DNA from: Tiliqua scincoides
Lineage: Eukaryota; Chordata; Lepidosauria; Squamata; Scincidae
Assembly: GCF_035046505.1 (NCBI RefSeq)
Contig: NC_089822.1
Span: 95,571,659-95,635,658, forward strand
Direction: 5' to 3'
Length of the DNA: 64,000 bases
Numbering within the stretch: position 1 is the first letter of the stretch; every line of letters begins with the position of its first letter. Of the stretch, positions 53,840 to 64,000 are shown piece by piece. Below the pieces are notes generated by a model. It was given only the letters and a program-made list of their open reading frames with translations, was not told where the DNA came from and did not search any database. The position numbers were made by a program, and so were the translations under genes.

Positions 53840-54366
53840 CTTGCAGCTTTACAGTCCCATTATAGTCAATACAGCTTACTCCCAGGTAAGTGTGGCTAGG
53901 ACTGGAGCCTAAGAGCCCAGTCCTATGTATGTCTACTTAGAAGTTATTCCCATTCTGGTCAATGGGGCTTACTCCCAGGTAAGTGTGGATAGGATTGTAG
54001 CCCCAGTAGGTTTTTCTGACAGCAGGGCAGGAGGCTGAGAGCCCAATCCTATTCATGTCTCCTCAAGAGTAAGTCGCATTGTACTTAACTGGGCTCACTC
54101 CCAAGCATGTGTGGCTAGGATTGCAGCCTTACAGCCCAATCCTAGGCATGTCTACTCAGAGGTCAGTCCCATTATAGTCAACGGGGCTTACTCCCAGGTG
54201 AGTGGGGGTAGGATTGGAGCCCCACTCAGGCACCACCTGCGCCTGTGTGTGGGGAGGGCGTAAGCCCCACGAAACTCACAGCCCAATCCTACCCCCACTT
54301 TCCTGGGAGTAAGCCCCATTGACTCCAATGGGACTTACTTCTGAGTAGACCTGGCTTGGGCTCTCA
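53840..54366. repeat. Cluster of five palindromic family A MITE copies
   Basis: Copies at about 53840-53912, 53913-54006, 54037-54128, 54130-54220 and 54278-54365. Each has AGTAAGYCCCATT and GGGGCTTACTCCCAGG arms. The last one ends at the edge of the DGKQ CpG island. Confidence 0.85.
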
Positions 54367-54684
54367 GCTGGGAGGCTTGCTCTGGAGCCTGCCGCCGTGC
54401 GGCCCGCCCTTGCAGCCCCTTTCCCCGCGCAAGAGCCAGGGCGCGCAAGAGCAGGAGGCGGTCTCGAGACAGCCGGCAGGAGGAGGGAGGCTGGTGCAGG
54501 CTGCGGTGGCTGCCACGAAGCGCCGCCCTCTGCGTTCCTCCGTCCTCCTCCGCCTCCTCCTCCCTCCAGCCCCCGCAGCCGCCTCTGGCAGCGCGGCGGA
54601 AGTCTTGCAAAAGCGGCTGCAGGGAGAGGGAGGCGGAGGGCGGCTGGCTGCCGAGTGGCGCTTGCAGCCTGAGCCCGCGGCGGC
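54276..54684 (+). promoter_or_regulatory. DGKQ: DGKQ CpG-island promoter and 5' UTR
   Basis: From about 54365 the sequence changes abruptly from a palindromic MITE to very GC- and CpG-rich DNA that continues to about 55010. There is no TATA box. The MITE copy at 54278-54365 abuts the island. The transcription start should lie somewhere between 54370 and 54660. Confidence 0.55.
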
Positions 54685-54961
54685 ATGGCAGACGGAGCCC
54701 GTTCCCTGCTGGGCGGCAGCCGCAGCTCCAGCCCGCTTGCCAGCCCCCTGTTGGGGAGAGGCGGCAAGAGCCACTCGCTGCCCACCCAGCCGTCCCCGTC
54801 GCAGCGAACGCCGCCCGCGTCGCCCTCCCCGCAGCAGGCGGCGGCGGCCACTCGCGGGAGCGCCCCCGGGCACGGCTTCAAGAGGGTGACCCTCACCAAG
54901 CCCACCTTCTGCCACTACTGCACCGACTTCATCTGGGGGCTGGCGGGATACCTGTGCGAAG
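54685..54961 (+). CDS. DGKQ: DGKQ, diacylglycerol kinase theta, exon 1
   Basis: Encodes the first 92 residues of the type V diacylglycerol kinase, which turns diacylglycerol into phosphatidic acid. The start is MADGARSLLGGSRSSSPLAS, then a Ser/Pro/Ala-rich low-complexity stretch (human DGKQ likewise has a Pro/Gly-rich N-terminus). From about residue 66 comes HGFKRVTLTKPTFCHYCTDF, then IWGLAGYLCE. Human DGKQ has HSFRKVTLTKPTFCHLCSDFIWGLAGFLCD here. This is the first half of C1 domain 1, with its His and first Cys pair. The exon ends at GAAG|GTGAGA in phase 1, so the next exon should open with TC-TGC (V-C). The start sits in GGCGGCATGG. No further exon was found to base 64000, so intron 1 is longer than 9 kb. 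Confidence 0.95.
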
Positions 54962-55219
54962 GTGAGAGCGCCCCGGGGTGGGGGTGAGGAGGGGGAGGCG
55001 GCCCCACTCTTCTTGCAGCCCCTAGTGGGGCAGGCAGGAGGAGGAGGAGGGGCATTTTGTTCCTCCTCATGTAGTTTAGAGGAGTGGTCGCCTCCCCGCC
55101 CTTGTACCCTGCAAGGCTCTTGTGTCTCAGTTGCCTACTGGCAGACAGAAATCCAACAGGTAAAGATTTCTCCATCACTTCACTCTACTCTACTGGGGAC
55201 TCGCACGCAATTCCCTATG

Positions 55220-55710
55220 GCAGTGGTTCCCAAAGTTTTTCTACTGGTGGCTCGCTTGGCCTGTTGGGGACACACACAAGGTTCCCAAACTTTTGGGGCT
55301 GGTGGCTCCCTTGCCCTACAGGGCCACGGGCTGCGGCTCCCCATCAGGGCTGCTATCCTGTACATTAGCCATTTTCAACCACTGTGGCACAGTGGTGTGC
55401 TGCAAATGGCCCACAGGTGTACTGTGGGAATTTGGGGGAGGGTCATTTATTAGGAGGGCTGTTGGGGGGTGGGAGCCCCCCACCAGCAGCACGGTGTGCC
55501 TTGTCAATTGTCAAAAAACTGATGGTGTGCCGTGACCGTTTTAGTATGTTGTCAGTGGGCCGTAAAATGGAAAAGGTTGAAAATCGCTGCTAAAGATTGT
55601 ATAGGGTGGTGGATTTTTTGAAAGGATTCTGATGCTCCCTTGGCTGGTTTCTTTGGCTCCCCAGTGAGCCACAGCTCACTGTTTGGGTTCCAGTTTGAGA
55701 ACCATTGCCT
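55220..55710. mobile_element. hAT-like MITE with nested H2 copy
   Basis: Outer ends CAGTGGTTCCCAAAGTTTTT and CAGTTTGAGAACCATTGCC. A second internal start, GGTTCCCAAACTTTTGGGGC at 55280, suggests an internal duplication. The H2 copy at 55366-55589 sits inside. Confidence 0.65.
55366..55589 (+). mobile_element. hAT-like MITE family H2 copy
   Basis: TAGCCATTTTCAACCACTGT to AAAGGTTGAAAATCGCTG. The interior GTGTGCTGCAAATGG and GTGCCTTGTCAATTG match 60248-60452. Confidence 0.75.
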
Positions 55711-58593
55711 TATGGATTAGATGTAACAGGTTTCCTTTGTGTTTGGATTGCCTGCATTTTCTTCATGGTGATGGTTGGATGGGTGGCTACTTTGTGTTAG
55801 GCAGAAATTCAGCAGGGCAAGCATTTCCTATTGCTGCCTCAGTACTGGGAAAAAACTTTCCTGGTTGCCATAGCAAATGCAAGGGATAGGATTTCCAAAA
55901 TGGGGCTCCTATGTCTTAACGGTTGTAAGGCTTTCCCTATCAGTTCATTAGGATGCTATGAAAACTTCCCATGTTGTAATAGATGCAGATACCAGGGGTA
56001 TATCTTTGTAGGGTTGCCAGTGCCAGTGCTGATACAGGAGTTTTTTCCCTACTGACAAGGCTCAAGTGTGTTAACAGTTACCTGTCTAAAAGGCTGATGT
56101 TTGTCAGATGAAGTTCTTCCCTCCCTTCATTTCTGTGCTGGGAAGAACTTCCCGCCTTCCAGTAACAGATGTAGAGGGCTTTTTCTTGTGAGAGTGTCAG
56201 TACTGTATTTGGCTTTTCTGATGAGCTGCCTGTCAAGTAGAAACTTGGAGGTGAAGCTTTTCTCATTGCTTCAGCTGGCAGGGAAAGCCTTGATCTGAAA
56301 TATATTGGGGGGGGTATCCGTTAGGTTAGGCAGCTGATAAAGTTATAAAGTCATGCCAGAGAAACAGCTACCTTACCATGTGAGCTCTTAAGCCATTTCT
56401 GCCCAACTTTGCATATATGCAACAGGAACCAAATGCATACACCTGTGTGCAGGGCAGAAATGGGGTCTAAATCAGCACCTGGAAATGACTAGTCTATTGG
56501 GACCTGTGTGTGTATTAATGTGCCACCCACATCAATTTTGAGAATTAGTAGGCTGCCAAGCTGAAGAAGGGTTTATCTCCTTTCTTTCTAATTGCTGGCA
56601 GGAGCACAGCTTTTAAAAATTAAGTCTTCTAACTCCATCAGCCCAGGGCAAGTAACAAGTCTTTCCAAGGAAACAGATTTTGTTAGACTTGATGATTCAA
56701 GATGGCCACCCATAGATAGGTGTGGATAGGCAGGTTGTAAGCTGGCAAACTCTTTACAGTTGTCTCTTGATGGCTTTGTCCCCTCTGAGCAGCTGCCCTT
56801 GGGATGCTACCAGTAGAGGGAAATGCTTGCAGAGGCGGTGTGTGTATTTGTTCCAAAGCTCTTGTGTTCATTTGGTGTAGTTGTATGTTTTTGTGGCTCT
56901 CTGGACTGGCAGGTGCCCAAACCAGGCAAAGTGAACAAATTTTTTCTTAGAACTCCCATATTAATAGGTTGTGATTCATATAAGACATCATCATTCACCT
57001 CTACTACAGTGTTTTTTACAGTGATGTTATCTCATGTCTATTTCCTTGAGCAATGACTTCCCTGTTAAAAATGATACATAGGAGGCCTTTTCCTTCACTC
57101 TCAGATGTTGTTAGGTCACTGATGCAAAGATATCACTGTGTCTCTTTCCCTGAAGGAGAAGCAAGAGAGGCAACCTGTCAGTGCAAGGGGTATGAATGTC
57201 GTCTTTTGGGGGCACTTCTGGGAAAACCCATTATCCTCAAGTAGAGGGCATGCTCTTCTCTCTGAATTGTGGTGATCTACAGGTGTGTCTGAAAAATTCT
57301 TCTTCATGTTCATGCCAAGAAGACTTCAAAATTTTAGCCAAGTGGTGTAAGAGACCTGGATCCTTTGTACCTTAAGAGTTGTGGAGGTGGCTAGTTGAAC
57401 GAGAATAACACTAAGGCACTGTCAGTTCTTAGGAAGAAAACATTAACTGTGTGAGCTGTAACTGTGTGAAGGTTCTAAGGTTTAAAAACGAGTTGGGGTG
57501 ACTCTACTTACCACTCTTGTGATGCTTCTTTTGCTTGCCTTTAACTTCTACCAGAAAACCAGATTTTATAGTTGAAATAAACAATGAGTCATTTGAGGAT
57601 TAATTTGAATAAAGAACCTTCTTCTCCTGTATGTGGAAACTGGACTGTTTTCATTGTGGCACTAATTTAATCCTCTCTGAAACATACTTTTTTTCAGAAA
57701 CATGGTTTCTGCATCCTTATTGGTAGAAACTTCAAGTCATGCTTCTTTTATCCAGCTGTTTGTGCATACATTAGACTCATTCACCAGCTGTGCACCTGTT
57801 TGCCACCAGGTGTGTATTGGGAGTGGGACTTCCCCAGTTTAATTGGTACAGTATTATCCTATACCAGTTCCCTGCAGTATGGGGAACATGGTAGAACCAG
57901 GGGAGGGATCGACTTCAAGGTCTGCTTCTCTCACCCTCTCCGTTAGAATCCTGGTGGCAAATGAATAATTCTGTTATGGGCACACTGAACCTATTTCTAA
58001 AGTGTGTTGCTGTGCAGTAGTACTATGTCCATAGTGCTGTTTCCTTTCTTACTAATTTATGTTGTCCTTGGAGGAAGCAGCTCTCCTTGTTTGTTCTTTG
58101 TTCATACATACAAATGTCTGAGCATCTTAGCACTTCACATTGATCTGTTGCAACTTGCTAAGATGCCGGCATTTTAAGATGACTTTGAGCAGGAAGGCTA
58201 TGTACAGAAGGACAACATAGACTGTTTAAAGATGTGAAGTACTGGCACAATGATTAAGCATTGCTCATATCCATGCTACGTCAAAACTCCAGAGGGCGTG
58301 AGCCAGGTATAGAACCAGGGGCAATGACTAATGGATGTAGTTGAGAAATAACACAGTATGTATGGGCGTGCCCAAAGAGGAGGAGTTAATTTGATCCTCT
58401 CACTTCTGAAAAAGTTTAAGCAACGACCCACAAGAGTGCCTGTTGCTTCTGTTTAAGTTTCTTGCACTCATTCTCTCAGTTTCATGTGAACTCATTTAAA
58501 CCCTGAAAAAGCAGGAGATTAAATTGTTTGATAAAAATGCTGTATCATAAATAATGGAGGAATATTAAGTCATTCCTGCATTACTTATGGCAG

Positions 58594-59205
58594 TGGTATT
58601 CAAACTGGGGTGCCGTGACGCCCCAGCCTGTGGGTCCTGGCCTCTGCCCCCTTAAGGGGCGGGGGCAGCCAGGAGACAGGGGGAAGGCAGCTGCGTGATC
58701 TGCAGGATCACGCTGCTCAGGGGGGCTCCAGGGGCTTGGGTGCACTTGCCCAAGCCTCCTGCAGCCTCCCGGGGGTGTGGGGAGCCCTGTGCAACCTTTG
58801 GCAGGGCTCCCCAGGTCAGGAAAAGTGAAAGCGGAGCGATTGCGCCCCGCTCTGCAAAACCGGAAGCGGAGCGCAATCGCTCTGCTTTCCCTTCTGTTGG
58901 GGCTGCAGGGACTGGGGTGAACTCGCCAGTCCCTACAGCAGCTGTCCCTGTGTGCGGGGAGCCCTTTTGCGGAGGCAGAGCAGATGGCTCCACTCTCCCT
59001 TTCCCTAACCTGGGGCACCCTGCAGGCGCTTGTGCAAGACACCCCGCACACAGGGATGGCTGCTGCAGGGACTGGTGAGTGCACCCCAGTCCCTGCAGCC
59101 CCCTGAATGACGCAATCCTGGGGATCGCATTGCTGCCTCCCCCCTGCCCCTGCAAAGACTTACTGCGGGTTTCAAACTCCCGGAGAGTTTGAAAACCGCA
59201 GACTT
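58594..59205. mobile_element. GC-rich hAT-like MITE
   Basis: CAGTGGTATTCAAACTGGGG at the left and GGAGAGTTTGAAAACCGCAG at the right. The interior is about 65% GC with repeated CCCTGCAGCAG and CACCCCAGTCCCTGCAG words in both orientations, which makes long shadow open frames on both strands. Confidence 0.65.
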
Positions 59206-59427
59206 ATGAGATAGCATTTTTATCAACAATTTAATCAGGAAAAGGAGTTACATTATTGCTTGCATTTAAGCAAAGCTGTAATTTACACATTTTGAAAATG
59301 ATTGGTTAGGTCTCAATTTGTACTTTTCTCCTGATTTTCTACTCTGTTCTTTAGCTGGTAACCCTTTGAAATATTGCCCTATGCAAAGAGCTCTTCTTTA
59401 TAACGATCAGTTCCTTATACTGTAGTA

Positions 59428-59801
59428 CAGGGGTGCTCAATAGGTGGATCGCGATCTCCTTGTAGATTGCGAGGCAAAATGAGTAGATCGCGGAGTGCCG
59501 ACCCCCCCCCCTTCAGGTGCCTCTGGGAGGAAACGCCGGGAGTAAGGCCCATTGTACTCAATGGGGCTTACTCCCAGGTAAGTGTGGCTAGGATTGCAGC
59601 CTCACAGCCTAATCCTAGGCATGTCTACTCAGGAGTAAGTCCTGTTATACTCAGTGGGGCTCAAGGTACACCAACATACATTGTACACATAAATGTTATA
59701 TGTTATGATGGCGCAAACATTGTAAAAAAAACTCTGGTAGATCTCCGGGCCTTGCTGGGTTTCAAAGTAGCTCTCGGGCCAAAAAAGTGTGAGCACCCCT
59801 G
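59428..59801. mobile_element. hAT-like MITE with perfect 8-bp target duplication, carrying family A MITE
   Basis: CAGGGGTGCTCAATAGGTGG to AAGTGTGAGCACCCCTG between CTGTAGTA at 59420-59427 and 59802-59809. Family A sequence lies at about 59538-59655. Confidence 0.9.
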
Positions 59802-60247
59802 CTGTAGTATGTCACAGTTGGTAAGCCCTGTTAAGTATCTCCCCTCTTTCACATTTTGTTTTATTTTAACCAACCTCTCATCCCTCTCTCTGTGACTTTG
59901 CTACTGTTTTCCTGCCACTGCTCCTTGATATATAGGGTACTTTGAACAATCCCTTGGCTTGGGGGTGAAACCAACTTAGAATTTTAGTTCTGTGTGGTTA
60001 TGCTCTGTGTATTTTTTACAATGGCAGTACAATATTTGAGGTGAGCCTTTTGCAGTTAAATACTGATTGGACTGTATGTTTGAGAGATCTAGCTTCAAGT
60101 TTGAGTTCTTTTATTTAGCTCTGTAAAATGGTTGACTCAAGGCAAATTAAAATAAAGTTTGAAGCAAACATTTTCTTTTAGAGTACACTAAAAAATTCAG
60201 AAACAGTTGTTCATACATAGGAATGTCAAATGTAAGTTAGTTTAATG

Positions 60248-60452
60248 CAGCCATTTTCAACCAATGTGCCATGGTGCATTGGTGTGCTGTGAATGGTCCT
60301 CAGGTGTGTCGCAGGAATTTGGGAGAGGGTAAAAGTAGGGCCATTGGGGGATATGAGCCCCTATTGGCAGCGCAGTGTGCCTTGTTAATTGACAAAAAAT
60401 GGATGGTGTGCCTTGCCCGTTGCCGTAAGATGAAAAAGGTTGAAAGTCACTG
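60248..60452 (+). mobile_element. hAT-like MITE family H2 copy
   Basis: CAGCCATTTTCAACCAATGT to AAAGGTTGAAAGTCACTG, flanks GTTTAATG/GTCTAATG (7 of 8). Confidence 0.85.
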
Positions 60453-60800
60453 GTCTAATGGTTTAAATATTAATTTTAGTCCTTTTATAGGACTTGGAAC
60501 ACTTGTGAGTCAGAAATAGTTGCTGCTGAAGTTCTTGGACATATAAGAATACAAAGAGCTTCACCTCCTTTGGTTAAACACGTTATTCTCTGCCATCACC
60601 AGGTTCACATCACCCCTTTTCTTTAGTCTGCAGTGTCTCCTTATTATGCCTGGTTAGATGTAATATTTCCCAATCTCCTGTCTTTGCCTAGGAGATTTGG
60701 ATCATGCTTCAGTCTTACATGCATCGACCTCTTTCCTGTGCAAGTTCAACCCCTGCTCCCCATTGTTCACCCCATGGTTTGCTTTAATTATGGTGTAGTA

Positions 60801-61262
60801 TTCACTGCTGAAACAGAGACGCCTGCGTTGGCTCGGTCATGTCATGAGAATGGATGATGGCCGGATCCCAAAGGATCTCTATGGAGAACTCGTGCAAGGA
60901 AAGTGCCCTACAGGTAGACCACAGCTGCGATACAAGGACATCTGCAAGAGGGATCTGAAGGCCTTAGGGATGGACCTCAACAAGTGGGAAACCCTGGCCT
61001 CTGAGCGGCCCGCTTGGAGGCAGGCTGTGCAGCATGGCCTTTCCCAGTTTGAAGAGACACTTTGCCAACAGTCTGAGGCTAAGAGGCAAAGAAGGAAGGC
61101 CCATAGTCAGGGAGACAGACCAGGGACAGACTGCACTTGCTCCCGGTGTGGAAGGGATTGTCACTCCCGGATTGGCCTTTTCAGCCACACTAGACGCTGT
61201 TCCAGAACCACCATTCAGAGCGTGATACCATAGTCTTTCGAGACTGAAGGTTGCCAATACTA
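60801..61262 (+). mobile_element. Young LINE, 3' end of ORF2 (copy 2), 5' truncated
   Basis: This starts farther upstream than copy 1: the frame reads RRLRWLGHVMRMDDGRIPKD, then YGELVQGKCPTGRPQLRYKD and the same Cys/His finger, with stop at 61231-61233 and the same CATAGTCTTTCGAGACTGAA tail. It is in the same orientation as copy 1, 9.8 kb away. Confidence 0.87.
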
Positions 61263-62124
61263 TTTAAGGTCTACATCTGTACTAATTAGATTCCCTTGTA
61301 ATCAGGGTCTGCAGACTCCTTTGGAAAACTTTCAAGTGCTGGTTAAGAGGGGAACTCTGGCTATGACTGTTGCAGGCATGAGGGCACACCATGGTTAAGA
61401 TAAAATAAATTGTGGTGGGCAGAGGGGAGAACTTGAGGAAGGAACATATGGGCCTCCAGTGGTCTCTCAAACTCCTAAGCATATGTTGAGACATCCTTCT
61501 GTCCCTGTCATTCAGTTGATCAGATTCAAGCTTCTGCTCTTCTAAAGCTCTCTTCGTGCCTTGTCTGTTGCCTTCTCTCTCTCATGTACCCATCCTCATT
61601 CTCTCTATTTGGCACAATCTGCCATTTTGACAACATCTTTTCATTTCCATGGCTTTGCCTTCTGCCATGCTCTGTACCTAGATCTTGTGTATCTTAAGTT
61701 GAAGAGTAAAATTACTTTTTCAGGAGTTTTCTTTTAAAATGTCCTCCTAGCCTTGTTTTGGTTACCTGTGCTTCTATGGTCATTAGACCCTGCCACAGCA
61801 TTTCTCATCTCTCTTTTTAAAATCCATATCAGACCTTGCTCCTGTGTTCCTCTGAGCCTTGTGCATTGAGAGACTGTGTCACGTCTATGTCTTGTACAAT
61901 GTACAAGTATGTTATCAGGAAAGCAATGTTTTGAATTTTGCTTGTGATTTTGCGGTCAATGTGGCATAGCTTTCAACTACTATATATGTGCTTGGCAAAA
62001 AAAAAAAACCAAAAATTTATATAATGGTGGTGGTGACTTCGTCCATCCTTTCACTCAAAAAGTGTGTGCCCTGGAGTAAGACTGGAGTGTAAATCTGCAT
62101 TTTCCTCAGTCAGTCTCAGTTCCT

Positions 62125-62491
62125 ACATGCTGGAGCTCACACTGGAGACTTGCTGGAGCCAGCGCTGGCCCGACGCAACTGCTCACAGCATGTGGACATT
62201 TGTTCTACCTCTCATGTGAGCTGTGGGACAAGGGCTTCCTCCACTGCTTGCAGTTTCATGTCTGTGATGCTGCTGCAGCATTGAAGGAAAGGCTGGCCTT
62301 GCTTTGTGGACCGTTTATAGGCCTTGAGCTATTGCAAGACCTTCATTCATTCAGATAAGTTTCATCTCTAATATATTCATTAAAGTAAATTTATTCAAAT
62401 TTGAAATGTTTGTTCTTTTTCCCCCCGGCTCCCTGACATAGTGTCTGAGAGATGATGTGACCCTCCTGCCAAAAAGTTTGGACACCGCTGC
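62125..62491. mobile_element. hAT-like MITE, partial second copy of the 38488 family
   Basis: CTGGAGCCAGCGCTGGCCCG, GAGCTGTGGGACAAGGGCTT, GGCCTTGAGCTATTGCAAGA and CCAAAAAGTTTGGACACCGC are collinear with 38590-38929. The left end is missing. Confidence 0.75.
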
Positions 62492-63006
62492 ACTAGGGGT
62501 TCTGGAACAGAATCCCAGTGGATAACGAGACATGATAACTTTCTAGTCTGGCTAACTAATTTTTCTGAAACATGCACTCAGTGTTAGTAGTATGAATATT
62601 AGATTCAAAATAGCTGTGTTCACTTTCATTTTTCTAAGAACGGTTATACATATAACTTTCTTTCTTTTGTTGAGTAGTCACACCTCAACTGAGAAGTCAG
62701 TGTTGGAAAGATTTTCTAAATGTCTGCATCCCTGTTATAAATTAAAGACATATATTCTAGTCATTTTTTGTTGAATTTTAGCTTTGAATTTTTTTAAAGT
62801 GAACTAGATAGAATCAATATAAGAATGATAGTTTGGTTCTGCCTCTTTGACTGTTTATGTTCCCATCTTGAGATGTTCTCAGCTGCTGATGAGAATGGAA
62901 GGAGAAAGCAGATCTAATATTGGAAACAATTATTTAGCCATCGATTGCCCACCAGCTGCTGTGCTGGCCAGCATTTCTCCTTTCCCCTCTGCTTTGTCTC
63001 TGTCGT

Positions 63007-63179
63007 GGCCCAATTCTGTCCAACATCGCAGGGCCAATGGAGCTGCAATGCAGCCCAGAGGTAAGGGAACAAACATTCTCTTGCCTTGGGGAGGCTTTCA
63101 TGACTGTCCCACCACCACAGGAAGCAGTGCATGTCCTATTGGCATTGCTGCACTGAAAAGCTGGATAGGATTGGACCTT
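63007..63179. mobile_element. MITE, family B copy
   Basis: GGCCCAATTCTGTCC to GGATAGGATTGGACC, with centre AAGGGAACAAACATTCTCTT. It lies inside a chance 219-codon open frame. Confidence 0.7.
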
Positions 63180-63644
63180 CAGCCTCCTCGCCATGCTGTC
63201 GTTATGATGCTAAGAAGTGCTTTCCTGCCAAATCCTCTAGCTTCCCTTTGGAACTGGAAGATGGAAGGAGACCAAAAGTGCCAGTTTTGGGGGGGGGGTG
63301 CAGACTGTCATTTAGGTGTTTGCCTGGAAGCCCTTGACACTTATCCTTGGAATGTAGATGAGTGGGTGAGCTTACATTTTCTGAAACATCTTATGTGCTT
63401 TCTTTCTGCTAGTGGTGCAAACATGGAAAATTGCACACATGTAGATATAGAACACATGTCTTACCCGGGAAAAAGGTGCAAAGAAAATTTAAAAAATCAA
63501 CTCTGAACATGTGCAGTTTAACTTTTCTTGTCGTGCTTGTAAATGTTTAAAGTGGGTGCTCTTCTTCTTAGCAGGGGGAGAGTAACTAGCCCACCTCACC
63601 CCAGCAGCATCTTTTCTAGTGGCTGTCTGCTGGTGTTCTTTTGC

Positions 63645-63768
63645 ATCTTTTTAGATTGTGAGCCCTTTTGGGTCAGGGAGCCATTACTTATTTGATTTTT
63701 TTCTCTGTAAACCGCTTTGTGAACTTTAGTTGAAAATCGGTATATAAATACTGTTAATAATAATATTA
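63645..63768 (+). repeat. LINE/SINE 3' tail ending in (TAA)n
   Basis: TTTAGATTGTGAGCCCTTTT, GGGTCAGGGAGCC, GTAAACCGCTTTGTGAAC, TTGAAAATCGGTATATAAAT, then TAATAATAAT. This is a very common reptile repeat tail. Confidence 0.7.
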
Positions 63769-64000
63769 GTGAGTGAGAACAAAGTAAAATGTGAATTTTG
63801 TTTGAAGGATGCTTGTTCTGTCCCAGAAGCAACTCCAGATGTACCTTTCTCATTCATACCCACCAGATCTGTAGATGTAGAACAATGTATTCAGTTCTGG
63901 AAATTAGCTTCTTAGAAGCAGTTATAGCCTTGATTTGAAAGGGAGAAAGGTTGCTATAGCAAGAGGAGTAGAATTCATCATCTGAAAGCAGAAGGGGAAA

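Larger units (their letters stand above)
54962..64000 (+). other. DGKQ: DGKQ intron 1 (5' part)
   Basis: No sequence able to encode the next DGKQ block (VCNFMSHEKC) was seen on the plus strand, so the interval is read as intron. It holds the MITEs and LINE pieces listed separately. The stretches 55710-58585, 59830-60240 and 61270-62100 otherwise show nothing I recognise apart from a possible degraded L2-like tail around 61500-61960. Confidence 0.7.

Noticed and set aside
54276-54905. Open frame of 209 codons on the minus strand over the DGKQ promoter and exon 1
   Set aside because: It is the antisense shadow of a CpG island; the plus strand has the clear DGKQ C1 domain. The frame's composition (Ala/Arg/Pro/Gly) is what high GC gives.
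62847-63506. Open frame of 219 codons on the plus strand
   Set aside because: It includes a MITE (63007-63179) and unrelated flanks; no domain, splice signal or DGKQ similarity.
1-64000. LTR retroviruses or other capsid/envelope-bearing elements
   Set aside because: No gag, pol or env motif of that kind, LTR pair or primer-binding site was recognised; the reverse-transcriptase-related traces are all LINE-type.

Overview
The window is vertebrate nuclear DNA, almost certainly from a squamate reptile (lizard-type). It has multi-exon genes with GT-AG introns and CpG-rich promoters, and it is full of amniote and reptile interspersed repeats: CR1/L2-type LINE pieces, MIR-like tRNA SINEs, a 5S rRNA-derived SINE, many non-autonomous hAT and TTA-target MITEs, and Tigger-like MITEs. 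I saw no LTR retrovirus, no CRISPR and no bacterial features. The species cannot be named from sequence alone.

Three host genes can be read. (1) 6604-8792, minus strand: exons 1 and 2 of IDUA (lysosomal alpha-L-iduronidase). These give the signal peptide and the first part of the enzyme; the remaining exons lie before base 1. (2) 10673-33847, plus strand: a complete 14-exon gene for a 572-residue PRC1/Ase1/MAP65 family protein (antiparallel microtubule bundler of the central spindle). It is too diverged from vertebrate PRC1 to look like its plain orthologue, so I call it PRC1-like. (3) 54685-54961, plus strand: exon 1 of DGKQ (diacylglycerol kinase theta), ending inside the first C1 zinc finger. 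Its first intron fills the rest of the window.

In human, IDUA and DGKQ are close head-to-head neighbours on 4p16.3, so the window is a conserved block with a PRC1-like gene sitting between them. That gene is the main biological point here. It is intact at every splice site and has a cell-cycle-type promoter (three CCAAT boxes, then a CHR/E2F-like module). It keeps the family's microtubule-binding signature but seems to have lost one of the two tail Cdk sites known in human PRC1.

Layout: 1-6603 IDUA intron 2, with MITEs, a MIR-like SINE and a CT microsatellite; 6604-8792 IDUA exons 2 and 1, with a hAT MITE between them; 9219-10290 a dense cluster of palindromic TTA-target MITEs; 10370-10700 PRC1-like promoter and exon 1; intron 1 carries a hAT MITE and a ~120-bp tandem repeat; 13862-33847 the other PRC1-like exons, with repeat-filled introns including an L2-like LINE interrupted by a CR1 fragment; 33848-53800 intergenic, with LINE remains, MITEs, a purine-rich block holding the 5S SINE, and a young LINE 3' end; 53840-54366 a second cluster of the same palindromic MITEs directly before the DGKQ CpG island; 54362-64000 DGKQ exon 1 and intron 1, with nested hAT MITEs and a second copy of the young LINE 3' end.
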